Below are positions 1 through 7,613 of a DNA stretch of 18,683 bases, one piece after another. Position numbers and translations under genes: made by a program. The notes beneath the pieces were generated by a model. That model was not told the origin of the DNA. It ran no database searches and saw only the letters and a program-made list of their open reading frames with translations. Numbering within the stretch: the stretch's first letter is position 1; every line of letters starts with the position of its first letter. Source of the DNA: Planctomycetota bacterium (lineage in GTDB: Bacteria > Planctomycetota > Planctomycetia > Planctomycetales > Planctomycetaceae); NCBI GenBank assembly GCA_023429275.1, contig JAEYWB010000106.1:1-18683 (forward strand), read 5' to 3'.

Positions 1-297
1 GGGGGGCGGGCCGCGCGACGCCGGCGGCAACCGAGCCGCTCTTGTCGGGGGTTGGGGAGCGAAATAGACTTAGGTCCTGGATGGACTTACGGAGATTCTG
101 CGCCCGCCGCAGGATGGTCGTGGGCTCTGAAATTCGGACATCAGCCGGACGGCGTCGTCCGCGGACTTTATTTGACTTGCAGCCTCTTTCGCCGGACCGG
201 GAAGGACCCTTCCGGTCGAACGACGGATCTGCCCCCCTCGGCACCAAGCGCAGCGTCGCAACGCCTTGGCGGATAACGACAACGGACCTGTCCTCCC
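1..297. other. secA upstream region, no gene recognised
   Basis: Short open frames on both strands here have no recognisable protein features and look like chance frames in GC-rich DNA. The stretch probably holds the secA promoter and leader. A TTGACT hexamer at 172-177 resembles a -35 box, but no convincing -10 box follows at the expected distance. A hairpin is described separately at 195-217. Confidence 0.5.
195..217 (+). other. hairpin in the secA leader region
   Basis: GACCGGGAAG (195-204) pairs with CTTCCGGTC (209-217), giving nine base pairs with one bulged G around a four-base GACC loop. It ends 80 bases before the secA ATG. No T-run follows, so an intrinsic terminator is unlikely. 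A leader structure or the end of an upstream gene's mRNA are both possible. The pairing is seen directly; any function is inference. Confidence 0.3.
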
Positions 298-3200
298 ATG
301 GATGTCTTCGACAAGATCGGTGAGTTTTTCAACGGTGCGACGTCGCTTGTCGACACGTCGATCCGCAACCTGTTCGGCTCATCGAACGAGCGGCAGGTCA
401 AGACGATCGGCTTCGTCCGGAAGAAGGACGGAACCTCCCAGATTGTCCCGGGCTCCATTCTCGACCGGATCAACCAGCTCGAGCCGGAGCTCGAAAAGCT
501 GTCGAACGAGGAGCTGAAAGAGACCGCGGCCAAGCTGCGCGCGAAGCTTGCGGCCGGCAAGACCCTCGACGACATCCTCCCGGAGGCGTTCGCAGCGGTC
601 CGGGAGTCGGGCAAGCGCTACCTGCGGATGCGGCACTACGACGTCCAGATGGTCGGCGGCGTGGTGCTTCACCAGGGGAAGATCGCCGAGATGATGACCG
701 GTGAAGGGAAGACCCTCGTCGCGACGCTGGCGACGTTCCTGAACGCTCTCGCCGGGCACGTTCACGTCGTCACGGTGAACGACTACCTCGCCAAGCGCGA
801 TATGGAGTGGATGGGGCCGATTCATATCGGTCTGGGGCTGACGGTCGGGGCGATCCAGTCCCACATGCAGCCGCATGAGCGACAGAGAGAGTACGCGGCC
901 GACATCACCTACGGGACGAACAACGAGTTCGGCTTCGACTACCTCCGCGACAACATGAAGCCGCGGAAGGACCTGCAGGTGCAGGGGCCGCTCGACTTCG
1001 CGATCGTCGACGAAGTCGACAACATCCTGATCGACGAAGCCCGGACGCCGCTGATCATCTCGGGGCCGGCGGACGACGACATCACGAAGTACCCCAAGGC
1101 GGACCGGATCGCCCGGCAGCTCATCAAGGGGGAGGACTTCGAGGTCAAGGAGAAGGAGCACTCCTGCCACCTGACCGACGCGGGGGTGCGGCACGCGGAG
1201 CAGCTCGTCGGCGTCGACAGCTTCTACACCGCGGGGAACATGGAGTGGCCCCACCTGCTCGACAACGCCCTCAAGGCGCACCACCTCTACAAGCGGGACG
1301 TCAACTACGTCGTCGAGAACGGTGAGATCGTCATCGTCGACGAGCACACCGGCCGCAAGATGCAGGGCCGGCAGTGGAGCGACGGTCTCCACCAGGCGGT
1401 CGAGGCGAAGGAAGGAGTGCGGGTCAAGGAGGTCAGCCAGACCCTCGCGACGATCACCCTGCAGAACTACTTCAAGCTGTACAAGAAGCTCGGCGGCATG
1501 ACCGGGACCGCCATGACCGAGGCGGGCGAGTTCTACAAGATCTACGGGCTCGACGTTGTCGCGATTCCGACGAACAAGCCGTCAAAGCGGCTCAACAGCC
1601 CCGACGTCATCTACCGCTCCGAAGGGGAGAAGTGGAACGCCGTCGTCCAGGAGATCGCCGAGGTCCACAAGTCCGGCCGGCCGATGCTCGTGGGGACCGT
1701 CTCGATCGAGAAGAGCGAGCACCTCTCGAAGCTCCTCAGCCGCGTGGGCGTGAAGCACAACGTCCTCAACGCCAAGCAGCACGAGCGCGAGGCGGAAATC
1801 GTCGCCCAGGCGGGCCGCTGGGGTGCGGTGACGATCGCCACCAACATGGCGGGGCGCGGAACCGACATCATCCTTGGCGGTAACCCCGAGCACGCCGCCT
1901 GGGAGCAGCTCAAGCAGAAATACGCCTCGCGGCTCGACGTCCCCAAGCAGGAGTGGGACGACGTCTCGAAGGCGATCTCCGACCGCGAAGGAATGAAGGA
2001 AGAAGGTCGCAGGGTCGCCGAAGTCGGTGGCCTGCATGTCATCGGGACCGAGCGGCACGACGCCCGCCGGATCGACCTTCAGCTCCGCGGCCGTGCCGGC
2101 CGCCAGGGGGACCCAGGATCGAGCCGGTTCTTCCTGTCGCTCGAAGACGACCTGATGCGGATCTTCGCCGGCGACACGGTGAAGAACCTCCTCGGCATGC
2201 TCGGCATGCAGGAAGGGGAGGCGATCGAAAGCGGGATGGTGACCCGCCAGATCGAGAAAGCGCAGAAGCGGGTTGAGGAACGCCACTTCGAGAGCCGCAA
2301 GAACCTCCTCGAGTACGACGAGGTCATGGACCTGCAGCGGCGGTCGGTCTACACGTACCGCCAGCGGGTTCTCGATGGTGCGAGCTGCCGTGAGCTGATC
2401 CTCGAGATGATCGAGCGGCTCGTGAAGGAAATCGGCACGCGGCCGTCGGTGGCGCGGATCATGACCCTCATCGAGCAGGGGCGGGCGGACCGCCTGCGGC
2501 ACTTCCTCGAGCCGTGGTACCGCTGGGATCTTGCGACCGCCTGGAGCGTGCTGACCCTCGGCATCCAGATCGAGCCGAGCCAGATCCGCGGGATGGAGAA
2601 GGAACAGCTCGTCGACTTCCTTTCGGGAGAGATGGAGCGTCAGTGGGAGAGCCGGATCACCGAGCAGCTCATCGAGTCGCTTCCTGAGGATGCCGACGAG
2701 CGGGACTGGAACTGGATCTCGCTCGCCAAGTGGGCGAACTCGAGCTTCGGGACGAACTTCACGGATCGCGACCTCAAAAAGGTTGCGAAGCCGGAAGGAA
2801 TGGAAGAGTGGGACCGGGGCGCTCTCGAGATCCATCTCAACGAGAAGGCTCGCGAGGCGATCTCCAAGACCGACTTCTCGATCGTCGAAGCCTTCCTCGC
2901 GGATGACTTCCCGCAGAACCAGCTCACCGGCTGGCTGCGGCAGCAGTTCACGCTGCAGGTCAACCCGGAGGAGTTCAAGAACCTGGAAGCCCCCGCCGCC
3001 ATTGCCTACGTGATGGACAAGGTCCGCGAGCGGTACAAGGAGCAGGAGGCGTGGTTCCCGGTCATGTGCGGGGTCGCCCGCTACTCGGGCGCCTCGGGCG
3101 GAGCGGCCGACAAGGAAGGACTCGTCCACTGGGCGAACTCGCGCTTCGACTCGGAGCTGACGCCTGACGACGTCAGCGAAAAATCGCTTCAGAAGATCGT

Positions 3201-3930
3201 CGATGAGCTGGTCGTTCACGCGAAGAGCCATCTGCCGCCGGAAGACGTCATCAGCAAGATCGACGGCTATCTCGGTTCGGCCTACAACGGCTCGCCGAAC
3301 CATCCCGCCAATCCGCAGGCCCTGCGGGACCTCGTGAACTACGCCAACGGCGACTTCGAGGCGGCGCTGCCGTTCTCGGAGGTCGAGCGGGCGTCGCGCG
3401 AGACGGTCCGCAACCGCCTCCTGCAGGCGTACGACCGCTACTACCGGCCGGAACTCGGGACAGCCGAGCGGGCGATCATGCTCGACATCCTCGACACCGC
3501 CTGGAAGGAGCACCTGTACTACATGGACTACCTGCGGTCCGGCATCGGCCTTGTGGGTTACGCCCAGAAGGACCCGAAGGTCGAGTACAAGCGGGAAGGG
3601 ATGAAGGCGTTCGAAGGGATGTGGGACCGGATCGCCGAGCAGGTGACCGGGGCCATCTTCCGCATCGAGCGGGAAAGCTCGGCCGACTACCTCAGCCACG
3701 TCTTCAACGAGACGTCGGCGGACCACAAGGAAGTGAAGCGGGCCGCGGACGAATTCCGCGAACAGGCCTCGCAGCAGAACATCCAGGAGTCACACGGCGG
3801 CCCGATGATGGAGGGGGGCGGAGGAGAAGTCGCCGTTGCCCCGATCCGCAACCGGATGGACAAGGTCGGCCGCAACGATCCCTGCCCGTGCGGCAGCGGG
3901 AAGAAGTACAAGAAGTGCCACGGGGCGTAG
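298..3930 (+). CDS. secA: Protein translocase subunit SecA, expanded form
   Basis: SecA is the ATPase motor that pushes unfolded preproteins through the SecYEG channel at the cytoplasmic membrane. This copy has 1210 residues, against roughly 800-900 in most bacteria. Visible motifs are Walker A GEGKT at 135-139, the DEAD-like DEVD at 238-241 followed by the conserved [10 protein letters not shown] stretch, NMAGRGTDI at 516-524 and [10 protein letters not shown] at 598-607 in the second nucleotide-binding fold, and WKEHL plus GYAQKDP in the helical scaffold. It ends in a zinc-binding SEC-C motif with Cys1196, Cys1198, Cys1207 and His1208, the usual SecB/ribosome contact. The extra length lies mainly at residues ~745-1060 and reads as repeated helical-wing units (separate entry). 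The ATG at 298 gives the normal SecA N-terminus; no strong Shine-Dalgarno is seen before it. It is the only sec gene here. Confidence 0.98.
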   Translation: MDVFDKIGEFFNGATSLVDTSIRNLFGSSNERQVKTIGFVRKKDGTSQIVPGSILDRINQLEPELEKLSNEELKETAAKLRAKLAAGKTLDDILPEAFAAVRESGKRYLRMRHYDVQMVGGVVLHQGKIAEMMTGEGKTLVATLATFLNALAGHVHVVTVNDYLAKRDMEWMGPIHIGLGLTVGAIQSHMQPHERQREYAADITYGTNNEFGFDYLRDNMKPRKDLQVQGPLDFAIVDEVDNILIDEARTPLIISGPADDDITKYPKADRIARQLIKGEDFEVKEKEHSCHLTDAGVRHAEQLVGVDSFYTAGNMEWPHLLDNALKAHHLYKRDVNYVVENGEIVIVDEHTGRKMQGRQWSDGLHQAVEAKEGVRVKEVSQTLATITLQNYFKLYKKLGGMTGTAMTEAGEFYKIYGLDVVAIPTNKPSKRLNSPDVIYRSEGEKWNAVVQEIAEVHKSGRPMLVGTVSIEKSEHLSKLLSRVGVKHNVLNAKQHEREAEIVAQAGRWGAVTIATNMAGRGTDIILGGNPEHAAWEQLKQKYASRLDVPKQEWDDVSKAISDREGMKEEGRRVAEVGGLHVIGTERHDARRIDLQLRGRAGRQGDPGSSRFFLSLEDDLMRIFAGDTVKNLLGMLGMQEGEAIESGMVTRQIEKAQKRVEERHFESRKNLLEYDEVMDLQRRSVYTYRQRVLDGASCRELILEMIERLVKEIGTRPSVARIMTLIEQGRADRLRHFLEPWYRWDLATAWSVLTLGIQIEPSQIRGMEKEQLVDFLSGEMERQWESRITEQLIESLPEDADERDWNWISLAKWANSSFGTNFTDRDLKKVAKPEGMEEWDRGALEIHLNEKAREAISKTDFSIVEAFLADDFPQNQLTGWLRQQFTLQVNPEEFKNLEAPAAIAYVMDKVRERYKEQEAWFPVMCGVARYSGASGGAADKEGLVHWANSRFDSELTPDDVSEKSLQKIVDELVVHAKSHLPPEDVISKIDGYLGSAYNGSPNHPANPQALRDLVNYANGDFEAALPFSEVERASRETVRNRLLQAYDRYYRPELGTAERAIMLDILDTAWKEHLYYMDYLRSGIGLVGYAQKDPKVEYKREGMKAFEGMWDRIAEQVTGAIFRIERESSADYLSHVFNETSADHKEVKRAADEFREQASQQNIQESHGGPMMEGGGGEVAVAPIRNRMDKVGRNDPCPCGSGKKYKKCHGA
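2515..3468 (+). repeat. five degenerate tandem repeats within SecA
   Basis: Protein-level repeat within secA. An aromatic residue that opens each copy falls at residues 749 (Trp), 812 (Trp), 879 (Trp), 945 (Trp) and 1015 (Tyr), spaced 63, 67, 66 and 70. Each copy has roughly the pattern W-x4-F/L-x3-(I/V/L)-x-P/D-x-(E/D)-(I/V/F/L), then an amphipathic helix ending in an Ala/Arg/Tyr-rich stretch. Copies 1, 3 and 4 share WANSxF or YANGDF. The first begins WDLATAW and the last runs into WKEHL, so the first and last ends match the edges of the single helical-wing unit in ordinary SecA. Conservation is low at the DNA level, so this is an old duplication. Confidence 0.65.
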
Positions 3931-3934
3931 GCGC

Positions 3935-3952
3935 GGCGGCCTTTCCTCCGCC
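3935..3952 (+). terminator. weak hairpin just after secA
   Basis: GGCGG (3935-3939) and CCGCC (3948-3952) can pair around an eight-base loop, four bases after the secA stop codon. No T-tract follows, so it may only protect the 3' end or be fortuitous in GC-rich DNA. Confidence 0.2.
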
Positions 3953-4026
3953 AGGCCAACGATCTGTTGTCCCAGTCCGCTCTTCGACAGGTACAATGGA
4001 GTTCGCCCGTAGCGTACGAGGACAGA

Positions 4027-4449
4027 ATGACCAGAACATTGAGAGATGTCGTCGATCGCGCGATCGTTCTCGCGGACCGCGCTCGTCAATACTGGTCGAT
4101 TGAACTCCCCAAGGCCCATCCGCAGTATCCGGTGGTCAATCTCGGAGAGGGAGAGCCTGCGCCCCCTCCTGAAGAACAGGAGCTACGAACGCTCCTCGAA
4201 GATCTGTCGTCCGATGAGATCTATGCGCTGGTCGTCCTGATGTCCCTGGGGCGAGGCGAATTCGGCTTAAGAGATCTGCCTGCCAGGCAGACCGAAATCC
4301 GAAGGACTTTCGATAAGCCGGAGTGGGCGGTCTCGCAGATGGTCGGGAAAGAGTCTCTTGGCGACGATCTTGCCGACGGGTTAGAGATCCTGCGTAAGAA
4401 TCACATCAGTGTCGAATCTCTTGTTGCCGCGCCTGTCGGCGCACCGTGA
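4027..4449 (+). CDS. DUF3775-like protein
   Basis: A soluble 140-residue protein with no membrane segment. The core runs from the phrase LSSDEIYALVVLMSLGRGEF to a C-terminal part with AVSQMVGKESLGDDLADGLEIL. This resembles the DUF3775 family, in which an acidic helix followed by 'ALMxLGRGdF' is typical, with a 'G-L-DyLeeGL' end. The function of that family is unknown. I chose ATG 4027, preceded by GAGG at 4018-4021, over an upstream in-frame TTG at 3967, because the extra 20 residues look like non-coding translation. It sits 96 bp after secA and 50 bp before the HEPN gene, on the same strand. Its codons are less GC-biased than secA (tta, aga and ttt occur). Family assignment is from memory of the motif and is moderate. 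Confidence 0.65.
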   Translation: MTRTLRDVVDRAIVLADRARQYWSIELPKAHPQYPVVNLGEGEPAPPPEEQELRTLLEDLSSDEIYALVVLMSLGRGEFGLRDLPARQTEIRRTFDKPEWAVSQMVGKESLGDDLADGLEILRKNHISVESLVAAPVGAP

Positions 4450-4499
4450 TCAGGGATTCCGCTGACAACTTCCCTGCGACATAGACTGCCTGGGCCAAC

Positions 4500-5072
4500 A
4501 TGCCGTCGAATGCGTTTTCATCCCACCTCAGGGACCTTCTAGGTGACACCGAGGAACTCAAGGACGCACATTCGCAACTGAAGACCGGAAATCCGGGCCG
4601 GCAATACGGATTGGGGGCTCTCAACAGAGCCGTCATCGTCCTGAGCGTTTCGGCTTGGGAATCTTATCTCGAACAACTGATCCGAGAGGCATTGCTTGCT
4701 TGTCGTCCCCAAGCGCCACCGACCGGTCTCTGGTCGGCTCTCAACGAATTCTGCATCGTCCAGGTCAAGCGGTTCCATACTCCAAATGCGAACAACGTGA
4801 AGGAGCTTTTCTTAAACACGCTCGGGTTGGCAGATATCCGATCGGCCTGGGTGTGGCGGAACCTGACTCAGCAGCAAGCGATCGCGAAGCTGGACGATGC
4901 CCTCCAGTTTCGCCTCATGATCGCCCACGGAGTGAATCCTCGTCCGACGATCCATCATCGATACGCGAGCGTCCTGCCGGACTTCATTGTCAGGCTGGCG
5001 CGAGCGACTGACGACGCGACTCGCGCACATCTGGGCGCCATGTTTGGCATTCAGAACCCGTGGCCGTCGTGA
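4500..5072 (+). CDS. HEPN-domain protein, RiboL-PSP-HEPN type
   Basis: A 190-residue, mainly helical protein. The first helical part has LNRAVIVLSVSAWESYLEQL, typical of HEPN proteins that start with a helix carrying W/G-E-x-Y. The middle has a FHTPNANNVKELF stretch. Near the end comes RLMIAHG, an R-x4-H motif with Arg138 and His143. In HEPN families this motif forms the active site of metal-independent RNases found in toxin-antitoxin, abortive-infection and RNA-processing systems. The FHTPNxxN phrase followed by a late 'RxxIAHG' is what I associate with the RiboL-PSP-HEPN group. No nucleotidyltransferase or other obvious antitoxin is adjacent; the DUF3775-like gene is its closest neighbour. 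RNase activity is inference. The ATG at 4500 gives a natural start; no strong Shine-Dalgarno is seen. Confidence 0.75.
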   Translation: MPSNAFSSHLRDLLGDTEELKDAHSQLKTGNPGRQYGLGALNRAVIVLSVSAWESYLEQLIREALLACRPQAPPTGLWSALNEFCIVQVKRFHTPNANNVKELFLNTLGLADIRSAWVWRNLTQQQAIAKLDDALQFRLMIAHGVNPRPTIHHRYASVLPDFIVRLARATDDATRAHLGAMFGIQNPWPS

Positions 5073-5231
5073 CCGCCGGGAAGGTTCTTGCCACGGAATG
5101 ACAATGTGCATCACTGCCGGCGATGCGCGAACATCACTGTCTAACCAGGTGTCAGGCATCGCAGACGAGGCGCCCCGCGATCCTGGTCATTCTCAACGCC
5201 CCAAGAGCCGGAATGAACCCTGGCACCACAG

Positions 5232-5447
5232 ATGGACGAACCGCCGGATGACCAATGGGCCTCGATCGATGCGGGGATTCTCTGCAGAGAAATCCTGGCA
5301 ACGCTCAAATTGATCAGGGCGGCGACCGGGGCGAGCCTCAAGGAATCCGTCGACATCTTTCATGAACGGTATCGGATACTGCGAGAAAGCCGACCCGAAC
5401 AATTCGCGTGCGATGACCGATCGTATTGGGAAGGAACGTATTCGTAA
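5232..5447 (+). CDS. small protein with L7/L12-like helix pair
   Basis: A 71-residue acidic protein. Residues ~20-45 contain LKLIRAATGASLKESVD. This closely resembles the helix-turn-helix of the ribosomal stalk protein bL12 C-terminal domain, where 'IK.IR..TGLGLKEAKD' contacts translation factors. The tail reads as an HERYRILRESRP helix and a YWEG ending. It is much shorter than bL12 and lacks the N-terminal dimerisation part and hinge, so it is not rplL. No good Shine-Dalgarno precedes the ATG. It stands 159 bp after the HEPN gene and converges with the aldo/keto reductase, leaving only 17 bp between stops. Coding status rests on the plausible composition and the L12-like motif. Function is unknown. 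Confidence 0.5.
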   Translation: MDEPPDDQWASIDAGILCREILATLKLIRAATGASLKESVDIFHERYRILRESRPEQFACDDRSYWEGTYS

Positions 5448-5464
5448 CCTGCCCCATTTCGCCC

Positions 5465-6409
5465 CTATCCGGCAGCCCGGTCGTTATTCTCCGGCCGCCC
5501 TTCGATATAGAACCAGTTGTGGATCGGGGCGAGGATCTCCTGGACCTCGCGGACGAGCTGCTGATCGAGCGGTTCCGCGACCCATTTGGCCCATTCGCGG
5601 ACTCGCTCGGGGCGGGCTGAGCCGGTGATGCAGGTCGAAATCTCAGGGTTCGCCACCGAGAACTGGACCGCCAGCTTCGCGATGTCGGTCCCTGCCTTGC
5701 GGCAGTGCTCGGCCGCCTTGCGAGCCGTTTCACGGACGAGCGGCGTCGCCTTGTGCCACGGGGGGAGCGGGTCGTTCGAGAGGAGCCGGGCCGAGAAGGG
5801 GGCGGCGTTCATGATCCCGACGTTCTTCGAATTCAGGTACGGAATCAGGTCGCCGAACATCGTGTTCTGAAGCGTGTAGTGGTTGTAAGAGAGCACGACA
5901 TCGAGCGGCGCCCGGTCGAGGACATAGCGGAAAATGTTCATCGGGTAGCCGCTGATCCCGATGTACTTCACCTTTCCCTTGGCCTGTTCCTTCCGGAGGG
6001 CCGGGAGGGTCTCTTCGACGATCTGCGACATCTCGACGAATTCGATGTCGTGGCAGAGCATGATGTCGATGTGGTCGACCCCCATCCGCTCGAGGCTGAT
6101 GTCGACGCTTTCGACGACGCGGCGGGCCGAGAAGTCGAAGTGCGTTCCGCTGTAGCGGCCGAGCTTCGTACTGAGGATGTAGGAGTCGCGGGGAATGCCG
6201 CGGAGGGCGACGCCGAGAAGGACCTCCGACATCCCGCGGCCGTAGAACGGCGAGGTGTCGATGTAGTTCATCCCGCATTCGAGTGCGGCGGGAATCGTCT
6301 GGAGCGCCTCGGCGATGTCGACCTTGCGGAACTCCTGTCCGAGCGACGACGCGCCGAAGCTCAGGATCGGAAGAGTCAGGTCCGTGTGGGCGAGCGGGCG
6401 GCGCTGCAT
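5465..6409 (-). CDS. aldo/keto reductase, L-galactose dehydrogenase-like
   Basis: A 314-residue NAD(P)H-dependent TIM-barrel oxidoreductase. The catalytic tetrad of the AKR family is visible as Asp51 (in YIDTSPFYG), Tyr56, Lys82 (STKLGRY) and His120 (MLCHDIEF). The run from the DTSPFYG motif through FDFSARRV, ISLERMGVDHIDI and LCHDIEF, then VLSYNHYTLQN, resembles plant-type L-galactose dehydrogenase and bacterial L-fucose/L-galactose dehydrogenases, so a sugar lactone-forming oxidation is plausible. The substrate cannot be read from sequence. The open frame extends 45 codons upstream, but those residues look non-coding, and MQRRPLAHTDL at 6409 matches the usual AKR start. It lies 141 bp downstream of the epimerase gene on the same strand, so the two may be co-transcribed. 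Confidence 0.9.
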   Translation of the reverse strand: MQRRPLAHTDLTLPILSFGASSLGQEFRKVDIAEALQTIPAALECGMNYIDTSPFYGRGMSEVLLGVALRGIPRDSYILSTKLGRYSGTHFDFSARRVVESVDISLERMGVDHIDIMLCHDIEFVEMSQIVEETLPALRKEQAKGKVKYIGISGYPMNIFRYVLDRAPLDVVLSYNHYTLQNTMFGDLIPYLNSKNVGIMNAAPFSARLLSNDPLPPWHKATPLVRETARKAAEHCRKAGTDIAKLAVQFSVANPEISTCITGSARPERVREWAKWVAEPLDQQLVREVQEILAPIHNWFYIEGRPENNDRAAG

Positions 6410-6550
6410 GATCGTTCCGGCGGCGAGTGGCGGAGGAAGCGGGAGGAATTGTGAGAATCCCCGTGCGATCGAGCAACGCCGGAAGAGAGGCGGTAGGTGT
6501 CGGCTCCGAGTGGCGTTCTCTTGAGCCTCACCTCCGGCATTCACTGCGTC

Positions 6551-7411
6551 TTACGTCCCGGCGGCTGTTGCTTCCCAGGCGTGCGGCAATCCGGTCTCGA
6601 TCGTGGGGTAGGTCAGGTCCAGTGGCAGGGCGCGAAGGCGGCGATTCGAACAGCGTTTGTTGAGATCGGTTTCGGTCTCGGCCGCCGTGAACCGGGGGCC
6701 GGGAGCGTCCGCAAGCTGTGCCAGAAGGGAGTAGTACTCCTGCCGCTGTAGCGGGCGATCGTCACTGACGAGGAGTCTCTGCGGCGGCTCCGCCATCCCG
6801 GCGACGTGACAGACCGCGCGGGCGGCGTCGTCGACATGGATCAGGTTGAGCCACGCATCCCCCCGCCCGGAGAGTGCCTCCCCTGCGCGGAGCTGTTGCG
6901 CCCTCGCCAGGAGCCGCCCGGGGCCATAGATCCCCGAGAGCCGCAGCACCGAGGCGGTCCGCCCGGTTCGGTCCCGCCACGCCGCGACGAGCGCCTCGGC
7001 TTCCAGGCAGATCCGGCCCCCCTCGGCCGAGGGGGCGCAGGTCGACTCTTCGTCGACCCATTCCCCTTGAGATTGCCCGTAAACGCTCGTGCTCGAAATC
7101 GAGATCCACCGCGTCGATTCCCCCGCCGGCGAGCGGAGCAGGTTCTCGAGGCCGTCGACGTAAACGGCCCTTTTCGAATGGGGACCGCGACGGTCGAACC
7201 CGATGGCATGCAGGACGACATCGCAGGCCGGGAGGCCCCGGAGGGACTCCGGCTCGGCGGCATCTCCCACGATAGCGTGCCAGCCGCGGGCCTCGAAGCT
7301 TCGTTTCCGATCCTCCGAACGGGTAAGGACATGAATCGAGTGCCCCCCGGCCTGCGAGTTGCACGCCACTCTCTCGCCGAGGTATCCGCACCCAAGGATC
7401 AGTACGTTCAT
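6551..7411 (-). CDS. NAD-dependent epimerase/dehydratase-type SDR
   Basis: A 286-residue extended short-chain dehydrogenase-like protein. It starts with a Rossmann beta strand and the GxGxxG fingerprint MNVLILGCGYLGERV (Gly7, Gly9, Gly12). It then has VLHAIGFDRRG, ISSTSVYG with Tyr111, LRLSGIYGPGR and INLIHVDDAARA-like (LNLIHVDDAARAV) motifs of the epimerase family. A clear YxxxK is not present: Tyr111 is followed by GQSQGEW. This is typical of the YeeZ-like subgroup, which often has no known reaction. ATG 7411 was chosen over the longer open frame to 7498 because it begins directly with the Rossmann strand. AGG lies eight bases upstream. It is divergent from the kinase gene, separated by 202 bp. 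Confidence 0.88.
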   Translation of the reverse strand: MNVLILGCGYLGERVACNSQAGGHSIHVLTRSEDRKRSFEARGWHAIVGDAAEPESLRGLPACDVVLHAIGFDRRGPHSKRAVYVDGLENLLRSPAGESTRWISISSTSVYGQSQGEWVDEESTCAPSAEGGRICLEAEALVAAWRDRTGRTASVLRLSGIYGPGRLLARAQQLRAGEALSGRGDAWLNLIHVDDAARAVCHVAGMAEPPQRLLVSDDRPLQRQEYYSLLAQLADAPGPRFTAAETETDLNKRCSNRRLRALPLDLTYPTIETGLPHAWEATAAGT

Positions 7412-7426
7412 GTGGACCTGTGCCAG

Positions 7427-7440
7427 GCCGGTTTCCCGGC
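7427..7440 (-). other. GAAA-tetraloop hairpin in epimerase 5' leader
   Basis: On the minus strand, GCCGG (7440-7436) pairs with CCGGC (7431-7427) around a GAAA tetraloop, ending 15 bases before the start codon of the epimerase gene. GNRA loops are stable in RNA, so it could modulate translation, but five base pairs in GC-rich DNA can arise by chance. Confidence 0.25.
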
Positions 7441-7600
7441 GAATTACCAATTTTGGGGTGAAACTCCTATTTTCATTCGGAGTTGAGATTCGATGCATCT
7501 ATAGTAACGATGAAGACTTGATGATGTTTGAAACGTGATCTGTCGCGTAGCCGAAGGGCCGCGAGACCGGATCACTCCGATGTCGACGGCCGCCAGTTCC

Positions 7601-7607
7601 AGGGGAG
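7601..7607 (+). promoter_or_regulatory. Shine-Dalgarno fixing a GTG start
   Basis: AGGGGAG lies six bases before the GTG at 7614. This supports the GTG as the kinase start. The nearby ATG at 7609 is out of frame with the kinase, and no in-frame ATG occurs until inside the kinase domain. Confidence 0.65.
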
Positions 7608-7613
7608 AATGGC

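Noticed and set aside
379..1392. 337-codon minus frame within secA
   Set aside because: Antisense shadow; composition dominated by V, L, R, D with no domain.
1582..3726. 714-codon open frame antisense to secA
   Set aside because: It is the complementary shadow of a certain gene in GC-rich DNA. Its Leu/Arg/Asp/Val-heavy translation shows no family motif.
3967..4026. upstream TTG start for the DUF3775-like gene
   Set aside because: The added residues look non-coding and the ATG at 4027 has a GAGG sequence at good distance.
7483..7505. TTGAGA and TATAGT as a promoter for the kinase
   Set aside because: The spacer is only 11 bases; no better-spaced -35 box was convincing.
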